Shown here: piece by piece, positions 16,083 to 25,016 of the stretch
Position numbering within the stretch: position 1 is the stretch's first letter
Layout of the letters: each line of letters starts with the position of its first letter
NCBI GenBank assembly: GCA_963707875.1
Contig: CAVPRU010000003.1
Location: 1-64,000, forward strand
Direction: 5' to 3'
From: SZUA-320 sp963707875
GTDB lineage: Bacteria > Gemmatimonadota > Gemmatimonadetes > Gemmatimonadales > GWC2-71-9
Length of the DNA stretch: 64,000 bases
The notes under the pieces: generated by a model
Told to the model about the DNA's origin: nothing
Database searches by the model: none
What the model saw: only the letters and a program-made list of their open reading frames with translations
Made by a program: the position numbers and the translations under genes

Positions 16083-17729
16083 CTACATCGAACGGTACTG
16101 CGGACCGCTGCCCCCTTCGCGCGGGGTCCAGCGGGGGCCGATCACATCGGTCGCCTTGCAGTCGATACAGTTCTGGTGATTGACCCGGAGGGTGCCGTCC
16201 TCGGCCCGCTCATACACGCCGGCCGGGCAGAGGTGGGTGTAGAACTCGGCCAGCTCCGGGGTGATCTCCCGACCCACGATCAGGTGGGAAGGGATCGTAT
16301 CCCTGGTCGCGTTCCCTGACTTGAAGTTGGCCTCGAGCTTTCCGAACGTCAGCACATTGTCCGGCGCGAAGGGTTCGCCCCCGCCCACCACCCGCTCCGC
16401 CTCGGCATCGGCGTGCATCACGATCCGGCCCCCCGGCAGGGCGCCGCCGGTCACCGTCATCAGGCCTGCCTTGAGGCCCCCGAGGACAAATCCGTCCTTG
16501 AAGGCCAGCCGCATGTTCCGGGTCCGGTACATGTCCTTGACGATGTAGCTGTCACGAACCGCCGTGTCGTACCCGGCCAGCCCCGCTGCGGAGGTATCCC
16601 CGGCCTTGAGGGCGTCGAAGATGGCCCGGGCTGCGAAGATTCCAGACTGCATCGCGTAGTGGATGCCCTTCAACGATGGGACGTCCACAAACCCCGCGGT
16701 ATCGCCGGCCAGGATCAGGCCGTCGCCCGCCAGCCGCTCGGGCAGACCATAGTAGCCACCCTCGGGAATCGTCTTGGCGCCCCACTCCAGCAGTTCGCCC
16801 CCAGCCAGGACCTCCCGGAAGAGCGGGTGGAGTTTCATCCGCTGCAGCAGCTCATGCACGTCGAGCGAGGCCTGCCGATAATCGAGCCCCACCACCAGCC
16901 CGATCGCGACTTGCTGCGGTCCCATCGGGTAGAGAAACGACCCCCCGAACGCATCGTTCGGCAACGGCCATCCCATGGTGTGAATGACCCGGTCCAGCGG
17001 ACGCTTGACCGACCAGACTTCCTTCACGCCGAGCGCGAAGATCTGCGGATTGGGCGACCCGATCTGCTGCCACTCCCGCCAGGCCATCCCGAGCGGGCCC
17101 CGGGTCCCTTCCGTGAGGACCGTGACCTTGGCCGTCAGCTCCGTGGGCTCGGTGTAGTCGGTCCCGGCCGAACCATCGCGGGCCAGTCCGGCCGGGGTGG
17201 TTCGCACCCCTCGGACCCGGTTCCCATCCACCATGAGAGCGTCCACCGGGAAGCCGGGGAAGAGGTTGACGCCGAGCGCTTCCGCCTGCTGGCCCATCCA
17301 GCGGACCACCTCGCAGAGGGAGGCGGCGTAATTCCCATGATTCCGCATGGTGGGAGGGGTCGGGATCCGGGTGGCACGCGAGCCGGTCAAGAAGTAGACC
17401 GCTTCCCCCTCCACCTTCTGCCGGAAGGGGAGCTGGTCCTCGGGCGTGTCGGGGAAGAGCTCCCGGAACACCCGGGGGTTGATGACCGCCCCGGAGAGGC
17501 TGTGTTCACCCAGCGCGCTCGCCTTCTCGAGCACCCCGATCTCGATCCCGCTCAACGACGGATCGGCCCGGGCGAGCCGGGCAAGCTCGATGGCGCCCGC
17601 CAGTCCCGCGGGGCCGGCCCCGACGAACAGGACGTCCATCTCGATCGCTTCGGCCCCCGGCGCATCCCGCACCAGCAGTCGATCGAGCGGCAAGGGAGGC
17701 TGATGGCTGGCGGGATGAATCCGGGCCAT
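16083..17729 (-). CDS. Electron transfer flavoprotein:ubiquinone oxidoreductase
   Basis: A 548-aa FAD and [4Fe-4S] enzyme that passes electrons from reduced ETF to membrane quinone. The N-terminal FAD fold VLFVGAGPAGLAGAIELAR is near residue 33; the ETF-QO region EHSLSGAVINPR follows. The substrate/membrane region contains WPLPNDAFGGSFLYP and the second FAD motif GLILAGDTAGFVDVPSLKGIHYAM. The C-terminal cluster domain has CPAGVYE and NHQNCIDCKATDVIGP, holding the four cluster cysteines. It is four nt downstream of etfA in a clear gcdH-etfB-etfA-etfQO arrangement. Confidence 0.95.
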   Translation of the reverse strand: MARIHPASHQPPLPLDRLLVRDAPGAEAIEMDVLFVGAGPAGLAGAIELARLARADPSLSGIEIGVLEKASALGEHSLSGAVINPRVFRELFPDTPEDQLPFRQKVEGEAVYFLTGSRATRIPTPPTMRNHGNYAASLCEVVRWMGQQAEALGVNLFPGFPVDALMVDGNRVRGVRTTPAGLARDGSAGTDYTEPTELTAKVTVLTEGTRGPLGMAWREWQQIGSPNPQIFALGVKEVWSVKRPLDRVIHTMGWPLPNDAFGGSFLYPMGPQQVAIGLVVGLDYRQASLDVHELLQRMKLHPLFREVLAGGELLEWGAKTIPEGGYYGLPERLAGDGLILAGDTAGFVDVPSLKGIHYAMQSGIFAARAIFDALKAGDTSAAGLAGYDTAVRDSYIVKDMYRTRNMRLAFKDGFVLGGLKAGLMTVTGGALPGGRIVMHADAEAERVVGGGEPFAPDNVLTFGKLEANFKSGNATRDTIPSHLIVGREITPELAEFYTHLCPAGVYERAEDGTLRVNHQNCIDCKATDVIGPRWTPREGGSGPQYRSM

Positions 17730-17732
17730 CGG

Positions 17733-18719
17733 CTACTGGCCCTGCGCCTGGCGCACCGCCTCGGTGAGCCGTGGGACCACTTCGAACAGATCGCCGACAA
17801 TCCCGTAGTCCGCGACCTTGAAGATCGGAGCGTCCTTGTCCCGGTTGATGGCGACGATCACCCGGGAGGTCCGCATCCCGGCCAGGTGCTGGATCGCACC
17901 CGAAATGCCGACCGCCACGTAGAGCTCGGGAGACACGATCCGCCCGGTCTGCCCGATCTGATCTGCCGGGTCCCGCCAGCCGTCGTCGGTCACCGCGCGG
18001 GTGGCCCCCACCGCCGCCTGGCCGAAGGCCTCCGCCAGGTCCTCGACCAGGGAGAAGTTCTCCGCCGCCTTGAGGCCTCGGCCACCGGCCACGATGATCC
18101 GCGCCTCGCCCAGATCGAGCTTGGCCGCCCCTCGGGGCGAGAGCTCCATGGTCACCACCTTCGACGCCGCCGGGTCGCTGGTAGGTGCCATCGCCTCGAC
18201 CTTCGGGGTCCGTGGCGTGTCGGCGGCGGGGACGGCGCCGGGACGGAGTGACAGCACGGCCAGGGTTCCGGTCAGCTCGAGCGTGGCGACCACCTTGCCG
18301 GTGTACACCGGGTGGCTGACGGTCACCGTGTCCGCCCCGATCTCGAACCCGGTGACATCCGCGGCCATCGCGACTCCCAGGGTTCCCGCCACCCGGGGCG
18401 CCAGATCCCGGCCTTCCGCCGACGCGGAAAAGAAGGCGGCCCGGTATCCGCCGCTTGCCAGGCGGGCAGCCACAGTCGCGGCAACGGCCTCCGGGTTGTA
18501 CCTCACAAACCCCTCGTGAGCCGCCACCACGACCAGATCCGCCCCATGGCGTCCCAAGGTCTCGGCCACGCCTTCAATCCCCGGCGCTCCCGCCACCAGG
18601 GCGTGCACTTCTCCCCCACCGGTGGCATCGGCCGCCTGCCGAGCCGCGGTCACCGCCTCCAGCGCCCCCTTCCTGAGGGTACCGTTCCGGCTCTCCGCAA
18701 ACGCGAACATGGTGGCCAT
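17733..18719 (-). CDS. etfA: Electron transfer flavoprotein alpha subunit
   Basis: A 328-aa subunit that binds FAD of the ETF heterodimer. Features: N-terminal AFAESRNGTLRKGALEAV, GGRGLKAAENFSLVEDLA, GATRAVTDDGWR, the FAD motif GQTGRIVSPELYVAVGISGAIQHLAGM and INRDKDAPIFKVADYGIVGD. All are standard for EtfA. It overlaps etfB by one base (TGATG). Electrons from the neighbouring acyl-CoA dehydrogenase would reach the quinone pool through the following gene. Confidence 0.96.
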   Translation of the reverse strand: MATMFAFAESRNGTLRKGALEAVTAARQAADATGGGEVHALVAGAPGIEGVAETLGRHGADLVVVAAHEGFVRYNPEAVAATVAARLASGGYRAAFFSASAEGRDLAPRVAGTLGVAMAADVTGFEIGADTVTVSHPVYTGKVVATLELTGTLAVLSLRPGAVPAADTPRTPKVEAMAPTSDPAASKVVTMELSPRGAAKLDLGEARIIVAGGRGLKAAENFSLVEDLAEAFGQAAVGATRAVTDDGWRDPADQIGQTGRIVSPELYVAVGISGAIQHLAGMRTSRVIVAINRDKDAPIFKVADYGIVGDLFEVVPRLTEAVRQAQGQ

Positions 18720-19471
18720 CAGAGCGCCTTCGCTTCCTCGCGGAGCAGCCGAACCAGTTCCGGCACCGCGTCGGGCCCCTCGCCCACGATCCGACCGCCG
18801 GAGCGTTCGGGGGGAAGCTCCAGAGACTTGATCGTGAGCCGGACTGGCCCCAACTGGGCCGGGCGGGTTTCGATCGGCTTCTTCTTGGCGGCCATGATGC
18901 CCTTGAGCGAGGGAATCCGGGCCCGGGCAATGCCCTCGTCAATCGTGAGCACGGCGGGCAGCGGGAAGCTCACCGTCTCGGTGGCCCCCTCCAGTTCCCG
19001 TCTGGCCGTTCCGCTGCCGCCACTGATGTCGAGATGGGAGATCGCGGTGACACAGGGCAGCCCGAGTCGGGCAGCGGTCATCGCCCCCACGGTGCCGTGC
19101 CCGGTATCGGTGGCCTGGCGCCCGAACAGGATCAGATCATACCCCTGGCCCTCCAGGTCGGCGGCCAGGGCGGTCGCCACCGACATCCCGTCCACCGGAA
19201 CCAAGGCGGCCGTGAGATGTACCGCGCGGTCGGCGCCCATGCTCAGCGCCTTCCGGAGGATCTCCGGCACCCCGTCGGGGCCCAGTCCGATCACCACCAC
19301 CTCACCCGCCCCGGCGGCTTCCTTGAGCCGGAGCGCCACTTCGGCACCGTACCCGTCGAAGTCGCTCATGTCGTACTTGAGGCCGGCCTGGTCGAGTGAC
19401 TTTCCGTCGCCACCAATCGAAAACCGGAGTTCGGTGTCGGGCACCCGCTTGATCAGGACCGCAATCTTCAT
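18719..19471 (-). CDS. etfB: Electron transfer flavoprotein beta subunit
   Basis: A 250-aa subunit carrying AMP and forming the ETF heterodimer. It begins MKIAVLIKRVPDTE, then shows the YGAEVALRLKE stretch, FGRQATDTGHGTVGAMTAARLGLP (the AMP-binding region) and PSLKGIMAAKKKPIE near the C-terminus, the recognition loop for partner dehydrogenases. It lies 19 nt after the glutaryl-CoA dehydrogenase gene, which supports that pair as physiological partners. Confidence 0.96.
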   Translation of the reverse strand: MKIAVLIKRVPDTELRFSIGGDGKSLDQAGLKYDMSDFDGYGAEVALRLKEAAGAGEVVVIGLGPDGVPEILRKALSMGADRAVHLTAALVPVDGMSVATALAADLEGQGYDLILFGRQATDTGHGTVGAMTAARLGLPCVTAISHLDISGGSGTARRELEGATETVSFPLPAVLTIDEGIARARIPSLKGIMAAKKKPIETRPAQLGPVRLTIKSLELPPERSGGRIVGEGPDAVPELVRLLREEAKAL

Positions 19472-19490
19472 GTCGTTCGCCTGCCCGTCG

Positions 19491-20690
19491 TCAGAACGCG
19501 CTGAGGCCGGTCACCGCCTGCCCCAGAATCAGTGAATGCATGTCGTGGGTCCCCTCGTAGGTGTATACCGATTCGAGGTTGACCATGTGGCGCATGGAAT
19601 GGTACTCCGCCAGAATGCCGTTGGCCCCGAGCAGCCGCCGCGATTCGCGGGCACATTCGGTCGCCATGTTCACGTTGTTCCGCTTGGCCAGCGAGACCTG
19701 TTGAGGGGTCATGGTCCCGGCGTCCTTGAGCCGGCCCAGCTGCAGGGTCAGAAACTGGGCCTTGGTGATCTCGGTCAGCATGTCGGCCAGCCGGACCTGC
19801 TGAATCTGGGTCTGGGCAATGGGTCGGTCGAACATCACCCGCTGCCCGGCATAGTTGAGAGCCTCGTCGTAACAGGCCATGGCGGCACCGATCGCGCCCC
19901 AGGCAATCCCGTACCGGGCCTGCGTCAGGCACATCAACGGACTCTTGATCCCGCTCGACCCGGGCAGCAGGGCCTCCTTCGGTACCAGCACGTCCTGCAG
20001 GTGCAGCTCGCTGGTGTCAGAGGCCCGGAGCGAGAGCTTCCCCTTCTGGTCCCGCCCGGTAAACCCCTTGGTGGAGGTGGGCACGATGAACCCGCGGATC
20101 GAGGCGGGATCATCCACCGCTCCGGTCTTGGCCCAGATGATGGAGACCGTGGCCTGCGATCCATTGGTGATCCACATCTTGACCCCGTTGAGGAGCCACC
20201 CGTCAGCGGTTTCCCGCGCGGTGGTGATCAGCCCGGAGGGATTGGAGCCGTAGTCGGGTTCGGTCAGGCCGAAGCAGCCGATCTCGGTGCCCTCCGCGAG
20301 CCGCGGCAGCCAATACGTCCTCTGCTCCTCCGACCCGAAGGCATGGATCGGATACATCACCAGGGCGCCCTGGACCGAGGCGAAACTCCGGATTCCGGAG
20401 TCGCCCCGTTCCAGCTCCTGCATGATCAGACCGTAGGCCACGTTGTTGAGCCCGGCACAGCCGTACTGCTCGGGGAGGTTGGCGCCGAAGAAGCCCAGCT
20501 CAGCCATCCCGGGGATCAGCTGCCTGGGGAATCGGCCCTCGATGTAGCAGTCGCCAATGATCGGCATGAGGTGCTCATCCACCCAGGCGCGGACGGTGTC
20601 GCGAACCGCACGCTCCTCTTCACTGAGCAGGGAGTCGAAATCGTAGAAGTCCACTCCCGCGAAACGGGAGCCGGATCCGGCAGACGACAT
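19491..20690 (-). CDS. Acyl-CoA dehydrogenase, glutaryl-CoA dehydrogenase type
   Basis: A 399-aa flavoprotein; the start at 20690 (MSSAGSG) removes an unlikely N-terminal extension. Domain order is the helical N-domain, middle beta domain with CFGLTEPDYGSNPSG and KMWITNGSQA, and C-terminal four-helix domain with the R..FDRPIA..Q loop. The YEGTHDMHSLILGQAVTG ending and catalytic Glu in YEGT match glutaryl-CoA dehydrogenase, which oxidatively decarboxylates glutaryl-CoA to crotonyl-CoA in lysine and tryptophan breakdown. The substrate assignment rests on similarity; other short-chain acyl-CoA substrates remain possible. It leads the etfBA-ETF:QO operon. Confidence 0.87.
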   Translation of the reverse strand: MSSAGSGSRFAGVDFYDFDSLLSEEERAVRDTVRAWVDEHLMPIIGDCYIEGRFPRQLIPGMAELGFFGANLPEQYGCAGLNNVAYGLIMQELERGDSGIRSFASVQGALVMYPIHAFGSEEQRTYWLPRLAEGTEIGCFGLTEPDYGSNPSGLITTARETADGWLLNGVKMWITNGSQATVSIIWAKTGAVDDPASIRGFIVPTSTKGFTGRDQKGKLSLRASDTSELHLQDVLVPKEALLPGSSGIKSPLMCLTQARYGIAWGAIGAAMACYDEALNYAGQRVMFDRPIAQTQIQQVRLADMLTEITKAQFLTLQLGRLKDAGTMTPQQVSLAKRNNVNMATECARESRRLLGANGILAEYHSMRHMVNLESVYTYEGTHDMHSLILGQAVTGLSAF

Positions 20691-20796
20691 GGAGCCTCGC
20701 TTGAATCGGGAACCGGACAGCGAGGGGAAGATACCCCGGAACGGACCCGGGAGGAAGCCGAGCCCGAACAGGTGCAACTATGGATGGGACTTGGGG

Positions 20797-21627
20797 TTAG
20801 CCCGTTGGTACTGGCCTGGCGAAGCGGGCCTCATCGCCCGGGCGGAACCGGCAGGCTCCCCGGTCCCAGCGCTGGTGCTGGACCACCACCCGGTCGGGTT
20901 CGATGGTGATCTGGTTGAACGCCGAGGGCCGCTTCCCGCGGGTCATGCTGGTGTGGGTGCTGGCGGCCGCCACCACCACCCGGCCATCGATCTGGCCAAC
21001 CGACTCCTGGTGATCGTGGCCGCAGAGCACCAGGTCGGCTCCCGAATCGGCCAACCACCGCGCCGCCCGGGTCGGATGGGCCAGGCCCATCCGCTGGGAG
21101 ATCTGCCCGCGAAGCACATTGTGGTGGATCACCACCACCCGGGCCGTGCCATTGGGGACCGCCTGGAATCGTTCCCGGGCCCGCTCGGCCTCGGACCGGG
21201 GGAGGTGGCCCTTCACGGTGAGATCGCGCGGATTCCAGCTCACCGACCCCCAGGCCAGGCCGTGGCTCGAGACCGTCCCCACCACCACGGCGCCGGGAAT
21301 CTCCAACACCGGGGACAGTTCGGGAAAGTACCGCTGGTACTTCCGGTGCTTGACTGCCGTCCCCAGCAGCCCGAACGGAGTCTTCCACCATTCGGTGTCG
21401 TGGTTCCCGGGGACGACCAGAACCGGTGCCGTCCGGCGGGCCCGCTCGACAAAGGCCAGGGCCCGCTGGAACTCGCCGTGACGGGCTCGCTGAGTCAGGT
21501 CACCCGAGATGAGCACGGCGTCCGGCGCCACCTCCCCGATGAAGCGGTCGAGCGCGGCGACCTGTTCCAGATCGACGTGGCGACCGAAGTGCAGGTCGGA
21601 GAGGTGAACCAGCGAAAGTCGGGTCAC
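20797..21627 (-). CDS. Calcineurin-like metallophosphoesterase
   Basis: A 276-aa cytoplasmic enzyme beginning at a GTG that overlaps the stop of the DUF4139 gene. The five metal-binding blocks are complete: DLHFG, ISGDLTQRA, VPGNHD, IHHN and CGHDHQ. This is the class III phosphodiesterase arrangement (CpdA/Icc-like), but substrate specificity, such as cAMP, phospholipid headgroup or other diesters, cannot be read from motifs. It is cotranscribed with the DUF4139 gene upstream. Confidence 0.88.
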   Translation of the reverse strand: MTRLSLVHLSDLHFGRHVDLEQVAALDRFIGEVAPDAVLISGDLTQRARHGEFQRALAFVERARRTAPVLVVPGNHDTEWWKTPFGLLGTAVKHRKYQRYFPELSPVLEIPGAVVVGTVSSHGLAWGSVSWNPRDLTVKGHLPRSEAERARERFQAVPNGTARVVVIHHNVLRGQISQRMGLAHPTRAARWLADSGADLVLCGHDHQESVGQIDGRVVVAAASTHTSMTRGKRPSAFNQITIEPDRVVVQHQRWDRGACRFRPGDEARFARPVPTG

Positions 21628-22994
21628 CAACTGACCTCGACCAGATAGGTGAGAACCGTCTCGCCCCGGGCAGGGACCGGAACCCGGAACCGGGTTCTGG
21701 AGCTCGAGAGCCGTTCGGCCGGGCGCGAACTGGAGAGCAGGCGCCATTCGCCGGCCCGGGCTTCGATGACCTCCACGGTCGCGGCTGAATCGGCCCCGTT
21801 GGCGATCGTGACCTGATAGCCGGCCTGTACAACGGTCTTCCGGGTCTCCCGCCGGATGGTGAACTCGGTCTGGATCCGCCGAGCGGTCAAGTTGAACGCG
21901 GCCCCGGCACTCAGCTCAAGATCCTGTCCCTGAGCGGTATGGGGGCCGGATGCCTCGCCGATCAACTGGAGGCGGCCCGCCTGATCGGCTTGATAGAGCC
22001 GCCACACGCCCCCCGGCAGCGGCAGCTTCCCAAACGCCGTCTCGGCCCCGCGCTTCAGGACGTGCACCACTTCCACCGACAGTGGCTGCTCCTCCTGCAT
22101 CTGTCCCAGCCCGCCGTACCAGGGCAGGGCACCGCGGAGGACGAAGCGGCGGGCGTACCCGGAGGCGGCCGGCTCGAACAGGGCGGAGGTGGTGGTGAGT
22201 CCAGGGACGAGGGTGTGGCGCCCTGGCAGCGAATAGAGGTGGACCTCTCCGATGCTCTCCTCCAAGTACGCCTCCCGGGTGAAGGCCATCTGCTCCCGGG
22301 CGGCGTTGACTCGCATCTCATCCATGGCGATCCCCCCGGAGGACCGGGCCCGGCCGACCGACCCGGCCAGCAGCTGGATCTCCGCGTTGGCGACCGCCAG
22401 CCCGGACGAGGGAATCGAGGCCATCCCGTTGATCCGGGCGGCGGACCCGGCGAGCACCACCGAGTAGGACGCCTGCCACGACGCGCCTCCGGTAAACCAG
22501 GCGAGTGGCAGCCCGGGCCGGGCCTCGGCGCTCTGCACGGTGACGTCCAGGGTCGGGTTCACCAGAATCAGCTCGGCGGGATAGCGCGGCAGACCGGGCC
22601 GCTGGAAGGTGACCCGGCCGTCCCGGAGCCGGAACCGTTCCGGCTGGACGCCCAGCACGAACGCCACGACCGTATCCCGAATGCCGTTGCTCCAGCTGCC
22701 GGTCTCGAAGACCAGCTCGCGACCCACCGCCCGCCGCATGGTGTTCTGCTCGTCCACCGCGGCGTCGTAGCTGGCCTGGGTCAGGCTGACGCCCGGGGCG
22801 GGGGAAAAGATGGAGCCAGGGTCGATCGCTCCGAGATCGAGCCGGTGGGTCGAGAACCCCGCCGGGAGTGGCAGGAGGAAGTCCCGGCGGGCCAGCACCC
22901 GACCGTCGGAGTAGATGGTGACGCTGGTCTGGGCGGTCACGGGGCTCGCGCTGAGGGCGAGCAGGCAGATGACGGCGGCAAGCACATTACGCAT
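21624..22994 (-). CDS. DUF4139-like secreted protein
   Basis: A 456-aa protein from ATG 22994 preceded by GGAGA. The signal peptide MRNVLAAVICLLALSASPVTAQ is clear. The mature protein matches the mucoidy-inhibitor-like/DUF4139 layout: an N-terminal beta strand unit (VTIYSDGRVLARRDFLLPL), a central LVNPTLDV, then LAWFTGGASWQASYSVVL, RINGMASIPSSGLAVANAEIQLLAG and the C-terminal beta sandwich with ARGETVLTYLVEV. The function is unresolved; related genes are envelope-associated. It ends in a GTGA overlap with the phosphoesterase gene. Confidence 0.82.
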   Translation of the reverse strand: MRNVLAAVICLLALSASPVTAQTSVTIYSDGRVLARRDFLLPLPAGFSTHRLDLGAIDPGSIFSPAPGVSLTQASYDAAVDEQNTMRRAVGRELVFETGSWSNGIRDTVVAFVLGVQPERFRLRDGRVTFQRPGLPRYPAELILVNPTLDVTVQSAEARPGLPLAWFTGGASWQASYSVVLAGSAARINGMASIPSSGLAVANAEIQLLAGSVGRARSSGGIAMDEMRVNAAREQMAFTREAYLEESIGEVHLYSLPGRHTLVPGLTTTSALFEPAASGYARRFVLRGALPWYGGLGQMQEEQPLSVEVVHVLKRGAETAFGKLPLPGGVWRLYQADQAGRLQLIGEASGPHTAQGQDLELSAGAAFNLTARRIQTEFTIRRETRKTVVQAGYQVTIANGADSAATVEVIEARAGEWRLLSSSRPAERLSSSRTRFRVPVPARGETVLTYLVEVSW

Positions 22995-23017
22995 GGCGAA
23001 TCTCCATAGAGGCCCCT

Positions 23018-23314
23018 TCATTCCGGCAACCACTCCATCGCCATTCGCTGGACGATGACGTGCACCAGGACGAACGTGACCACGGCTCCAGCCCCGACCC
23101 AGAATCGCGAAGTATCGCTCACCGGGGAGTTCAGGTTGAGGATCAGCGCGGCAACGAGGGCTGCGAGGGTGGAGATGCGCCGGGCCAGCCGGCTTGCACG
23201 CTTTTTCCTGGCGGCGTGGCAACTCCGGCACCGGGCGCCCCAGGCCAGGCCGGGTGGCTTGGCGCCGCAGGTGATGCAGGGGGGCTCAGGCCCCGATCCG
23301 AGCCGCGACGGCAT
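23018..23314 (-). CDS. Small zinc-ribbon membrane protein
   Basis: A 98-aa protein overlapping the 3' end of the isocitrate dehydrogenase gene by 29 nt. Residues 13-36 hold CITCG...CRSCH, a two-CxxC zinc ribbon, followed by a basic stretch (AARKKRASRLARR) and two hydrophobic helices (about 48-62 and 70-90). It sits in a run of minus-strand genes with tight spacing, which supports its reality. No function can be assigned. Such ribbon-plus-helices proteins often act as small membrane adaptors. Confidence 0.6.
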   Translation of the reverse strand: MPSRLGSGPEPPCITCGAKPPGLAWGARCRSCHAARKKRASRLARRISTLAALVAALILNLNSPVSDTSRFWVGAGAVVTFVLVHVIVQRMAMEWLPE

Positions 23315-24305
23315 CCCCGAACTCGGCAGTGGTGGCCGACCCGCCCAGATCCCGGGTCCGGACCCCGGCCTCCACGATCGCGCCGCGGATCGCCGCGCGC
23401 AGCCGACGCGCGGCGTCGTGTTCCGCCAGGTGGTCCAGCATCATCCCCGCAGCCAGCATCAGGGCGGAGGGGTTGGCGATGCCCTGCCCCGCGATGTCGG
23501 GAGCGCTGCCGTGGACCGCCTCGAAGATCGCGACGGACTTCCCGATGTTTCCTCCCGGAGCCAGGCCCAGCCCTCCCACCAGCCCGGAGATCTGGTCGCT
23601 CAGAATGTCCCCGAACAGATTCGTGGTCACGATCACATCGAACTGCTCGGGCCGCATCACCAGCTGCATCGCCGCGTTGTCGACGATCATGTCCGCCAGC
23701 GCCACCCGGCCCTTGAAATCCTCGGCGACGTGCCGCCCGACTTCCAGGAAGAGCCCGCCAACCATCTTGAGGATGTTGGCCTTGTGGACCAGGGTCACCG
23801 TCTGGCGTCCGTTTTCCGCCGCATACTCGAAGGCGAACCGGATGATCCGGTCCGCCCCGCGCCGGGTCAGGATCGCCTCGGAGACGGCCACGGCCCGGGG
23901 ATCGTCGTCGATCTGGATGAAGTGTTCCACCCCGCTGTAGAGGCCTTCCAGATTCTCCCGGATCATGACGATGTCAATGTTCTCGTACCGTCCGCCGGTG
24001 GCGATCGTCAGGGCCGGTCGGACGTTCGCGTAGAGCTGGAATTCTCTCCGGAGCGCCACGTTGATGGAACGGAATCCCGGTCCGACCGGCGTCGTCAGAG
24101 GTCCCTTGAGCGCCAGCTTGCGCTCCCGGATGCTGGCCACCGTCTGGTCCGGCAGCGGCGTGCCAAGCTGCTCCAGAGCGGTGGTCCCGCCGAGCTGCTC
24201 ATCCCACTCGAAGTGGACCCCGGTGGCCTCGATGGCCTGGAGGGTGGCCCTGGTAATCTCGGGCCCGATCCCGTCCCCCGGAATCAGGGTCGCGCGATAG
24301 CTCAC
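23286..24305 (-). CDS. NAD-type isocitrate dehydrogenase
   Basis: A 339-aa member of the beta-decarboxylating dehydrogenase family. The substrate signature FRSINVALRREF fits isocitrate dehydrogenase (S-x-N-x-x-L-R) rather than isopropylmalate dehydrogenase. Other motifs are LIPGDGIGPEI, NVRPALTI, VMIRENLEGLYSGVEH, the catalytic Lys in VHKANILK, and NLFGDILSDQ with the metal-binding Asp. EAVHGSAPDIAGQGIANPSA covers the cofactor loop. Oxidises isocitrate to 2-oxoglutarate; NAD rather than NADP is inferred from overall resemblance. Homoisocitrate dehydrogenase is the main alternative. Confidence 0.87.
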   Translation of the reverse strand: MSYRATLIPGDGIGPEITRATLQAIEATGVHFEWDEQLGGTTALEQLGTPLPDQTVASIRERKLALKGPLTTPVGPGFRSINVALRREFQLYANVRPALTIATGGRYENIDIVMIRENLEGLYSGVEHFIQIDDDPRAVAVSEAILTRRGADRIIRFAFEYAAENGRQTVTLVHKANILKMVGGLFLEVGRHVAEDFKGRVALADMIVDNAAMQLVMRPEQFDVIVTTNLFGDILSDQISGLVGGLGLAPGGNIGKSVAIFEAVHGSAPDIAGQGIANPSALMLAAGMMLDHLAEHDAARRLRAAIRGAIVEAGVRTRDLGGSATTAEFGDAVAARIGA

Positions 24306-24943
24306 GGAAGATCGTGTCTGGGAAGGAAGGACGCGATGGCGGCGCGCAGGGCCTCCGCCGCGTCGGGACCGCTCCCGATCGCGGTGGCTCGCCAGACCAC
24401 GGTGCCCAGTCTGGCGTCGGCCAGCGCGGCCTCGAGGGTTACCTGGACCGCCCCGTCCTCGTCCAGGGTGAACCGGGCGGAGGCGGGGACGAAGGCAAGC
24501 CGGCCTCCGGCCATGGCCATGACGGTCCGCAGCGACGACCGGAGCGGATCGGGGACCCGCTTCAGATCGTGGGATCGGAGCGCGGCCTGACCCATCCGGT
24601 CTGGATCAGGGACGAAACCGGCCGACCGCCTGGCGATCCGCCGCAGTTCATCGGACAGGATCCAGTTGACCTCGGCGGCCCCGACCAGGAGGGCCTCGCC
24701 GATCACCGAGTCAGCCCAGGCCAGGACCGCGCGGCGCTCCCGGACCAGAGGGCCTGCGGTGATCAGCGTGTCCCGGGTGATCAGAGTGATCGGGAGGGCC
24801 GCGACGTTCTGTCCCGCCATCGCCTCGACGTAGAGCCCGGTCTGGGTCGCCGGCTTCGGATCCTGGGCCAAGGCCGCCCGGGGCGCCCAGACCAGCAGCA
24901 GCCCAGTCACCACCCTGGCGACCCGGAAATGTAGACCTGTCAT
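24302..24943 (-). CDS. Secreted hypothetical protein
   Basis: A 213-aa protein from ATG 24943. A signal peptide (VVTGLLLVWAPRAALAQ) precedes a beta-rich mature domain that opens with TGLYVEAMAGQNVAALPITLI and later contains ILSDELRRIARRSAGFVPDPDRMGQAALR and WRATAIGSGPDAAEALRAAI. It resembles small envelope proteins with a domain like those found in outer-membrane assembly factors, but I recognise no family. Its TGA overlaps the isocitrate dehydrogenase start by four bases, so they share a transcript. Confidence 0.65.
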   Translation of the reverse strand: MTGLHFRVARVVTGLLLVWAPRAALAQDPKPATQTGLYVEAMAGQNVAALPITLITRDTLITAGPLVRERRAVLAWADSVIGEALLVGAAEVNWILSDELRRIARRSAGFVPDPDRMGQAALRSHDLKRVPDPLRSSLRTVMAMAGGRLAFVPASARFTLDEDGAVQVTLEAALADARLGTVVWRATAIGSGPDAAEALRAAIASFLPRHDLP

Positions 24944-25016
24944 AGACTTGGAAAGTAATACCGGGACCGGCCCGGCGCCCCACCATGGTGCCGTCGTCAT
25001 CCGTGGCCTCAGGGGG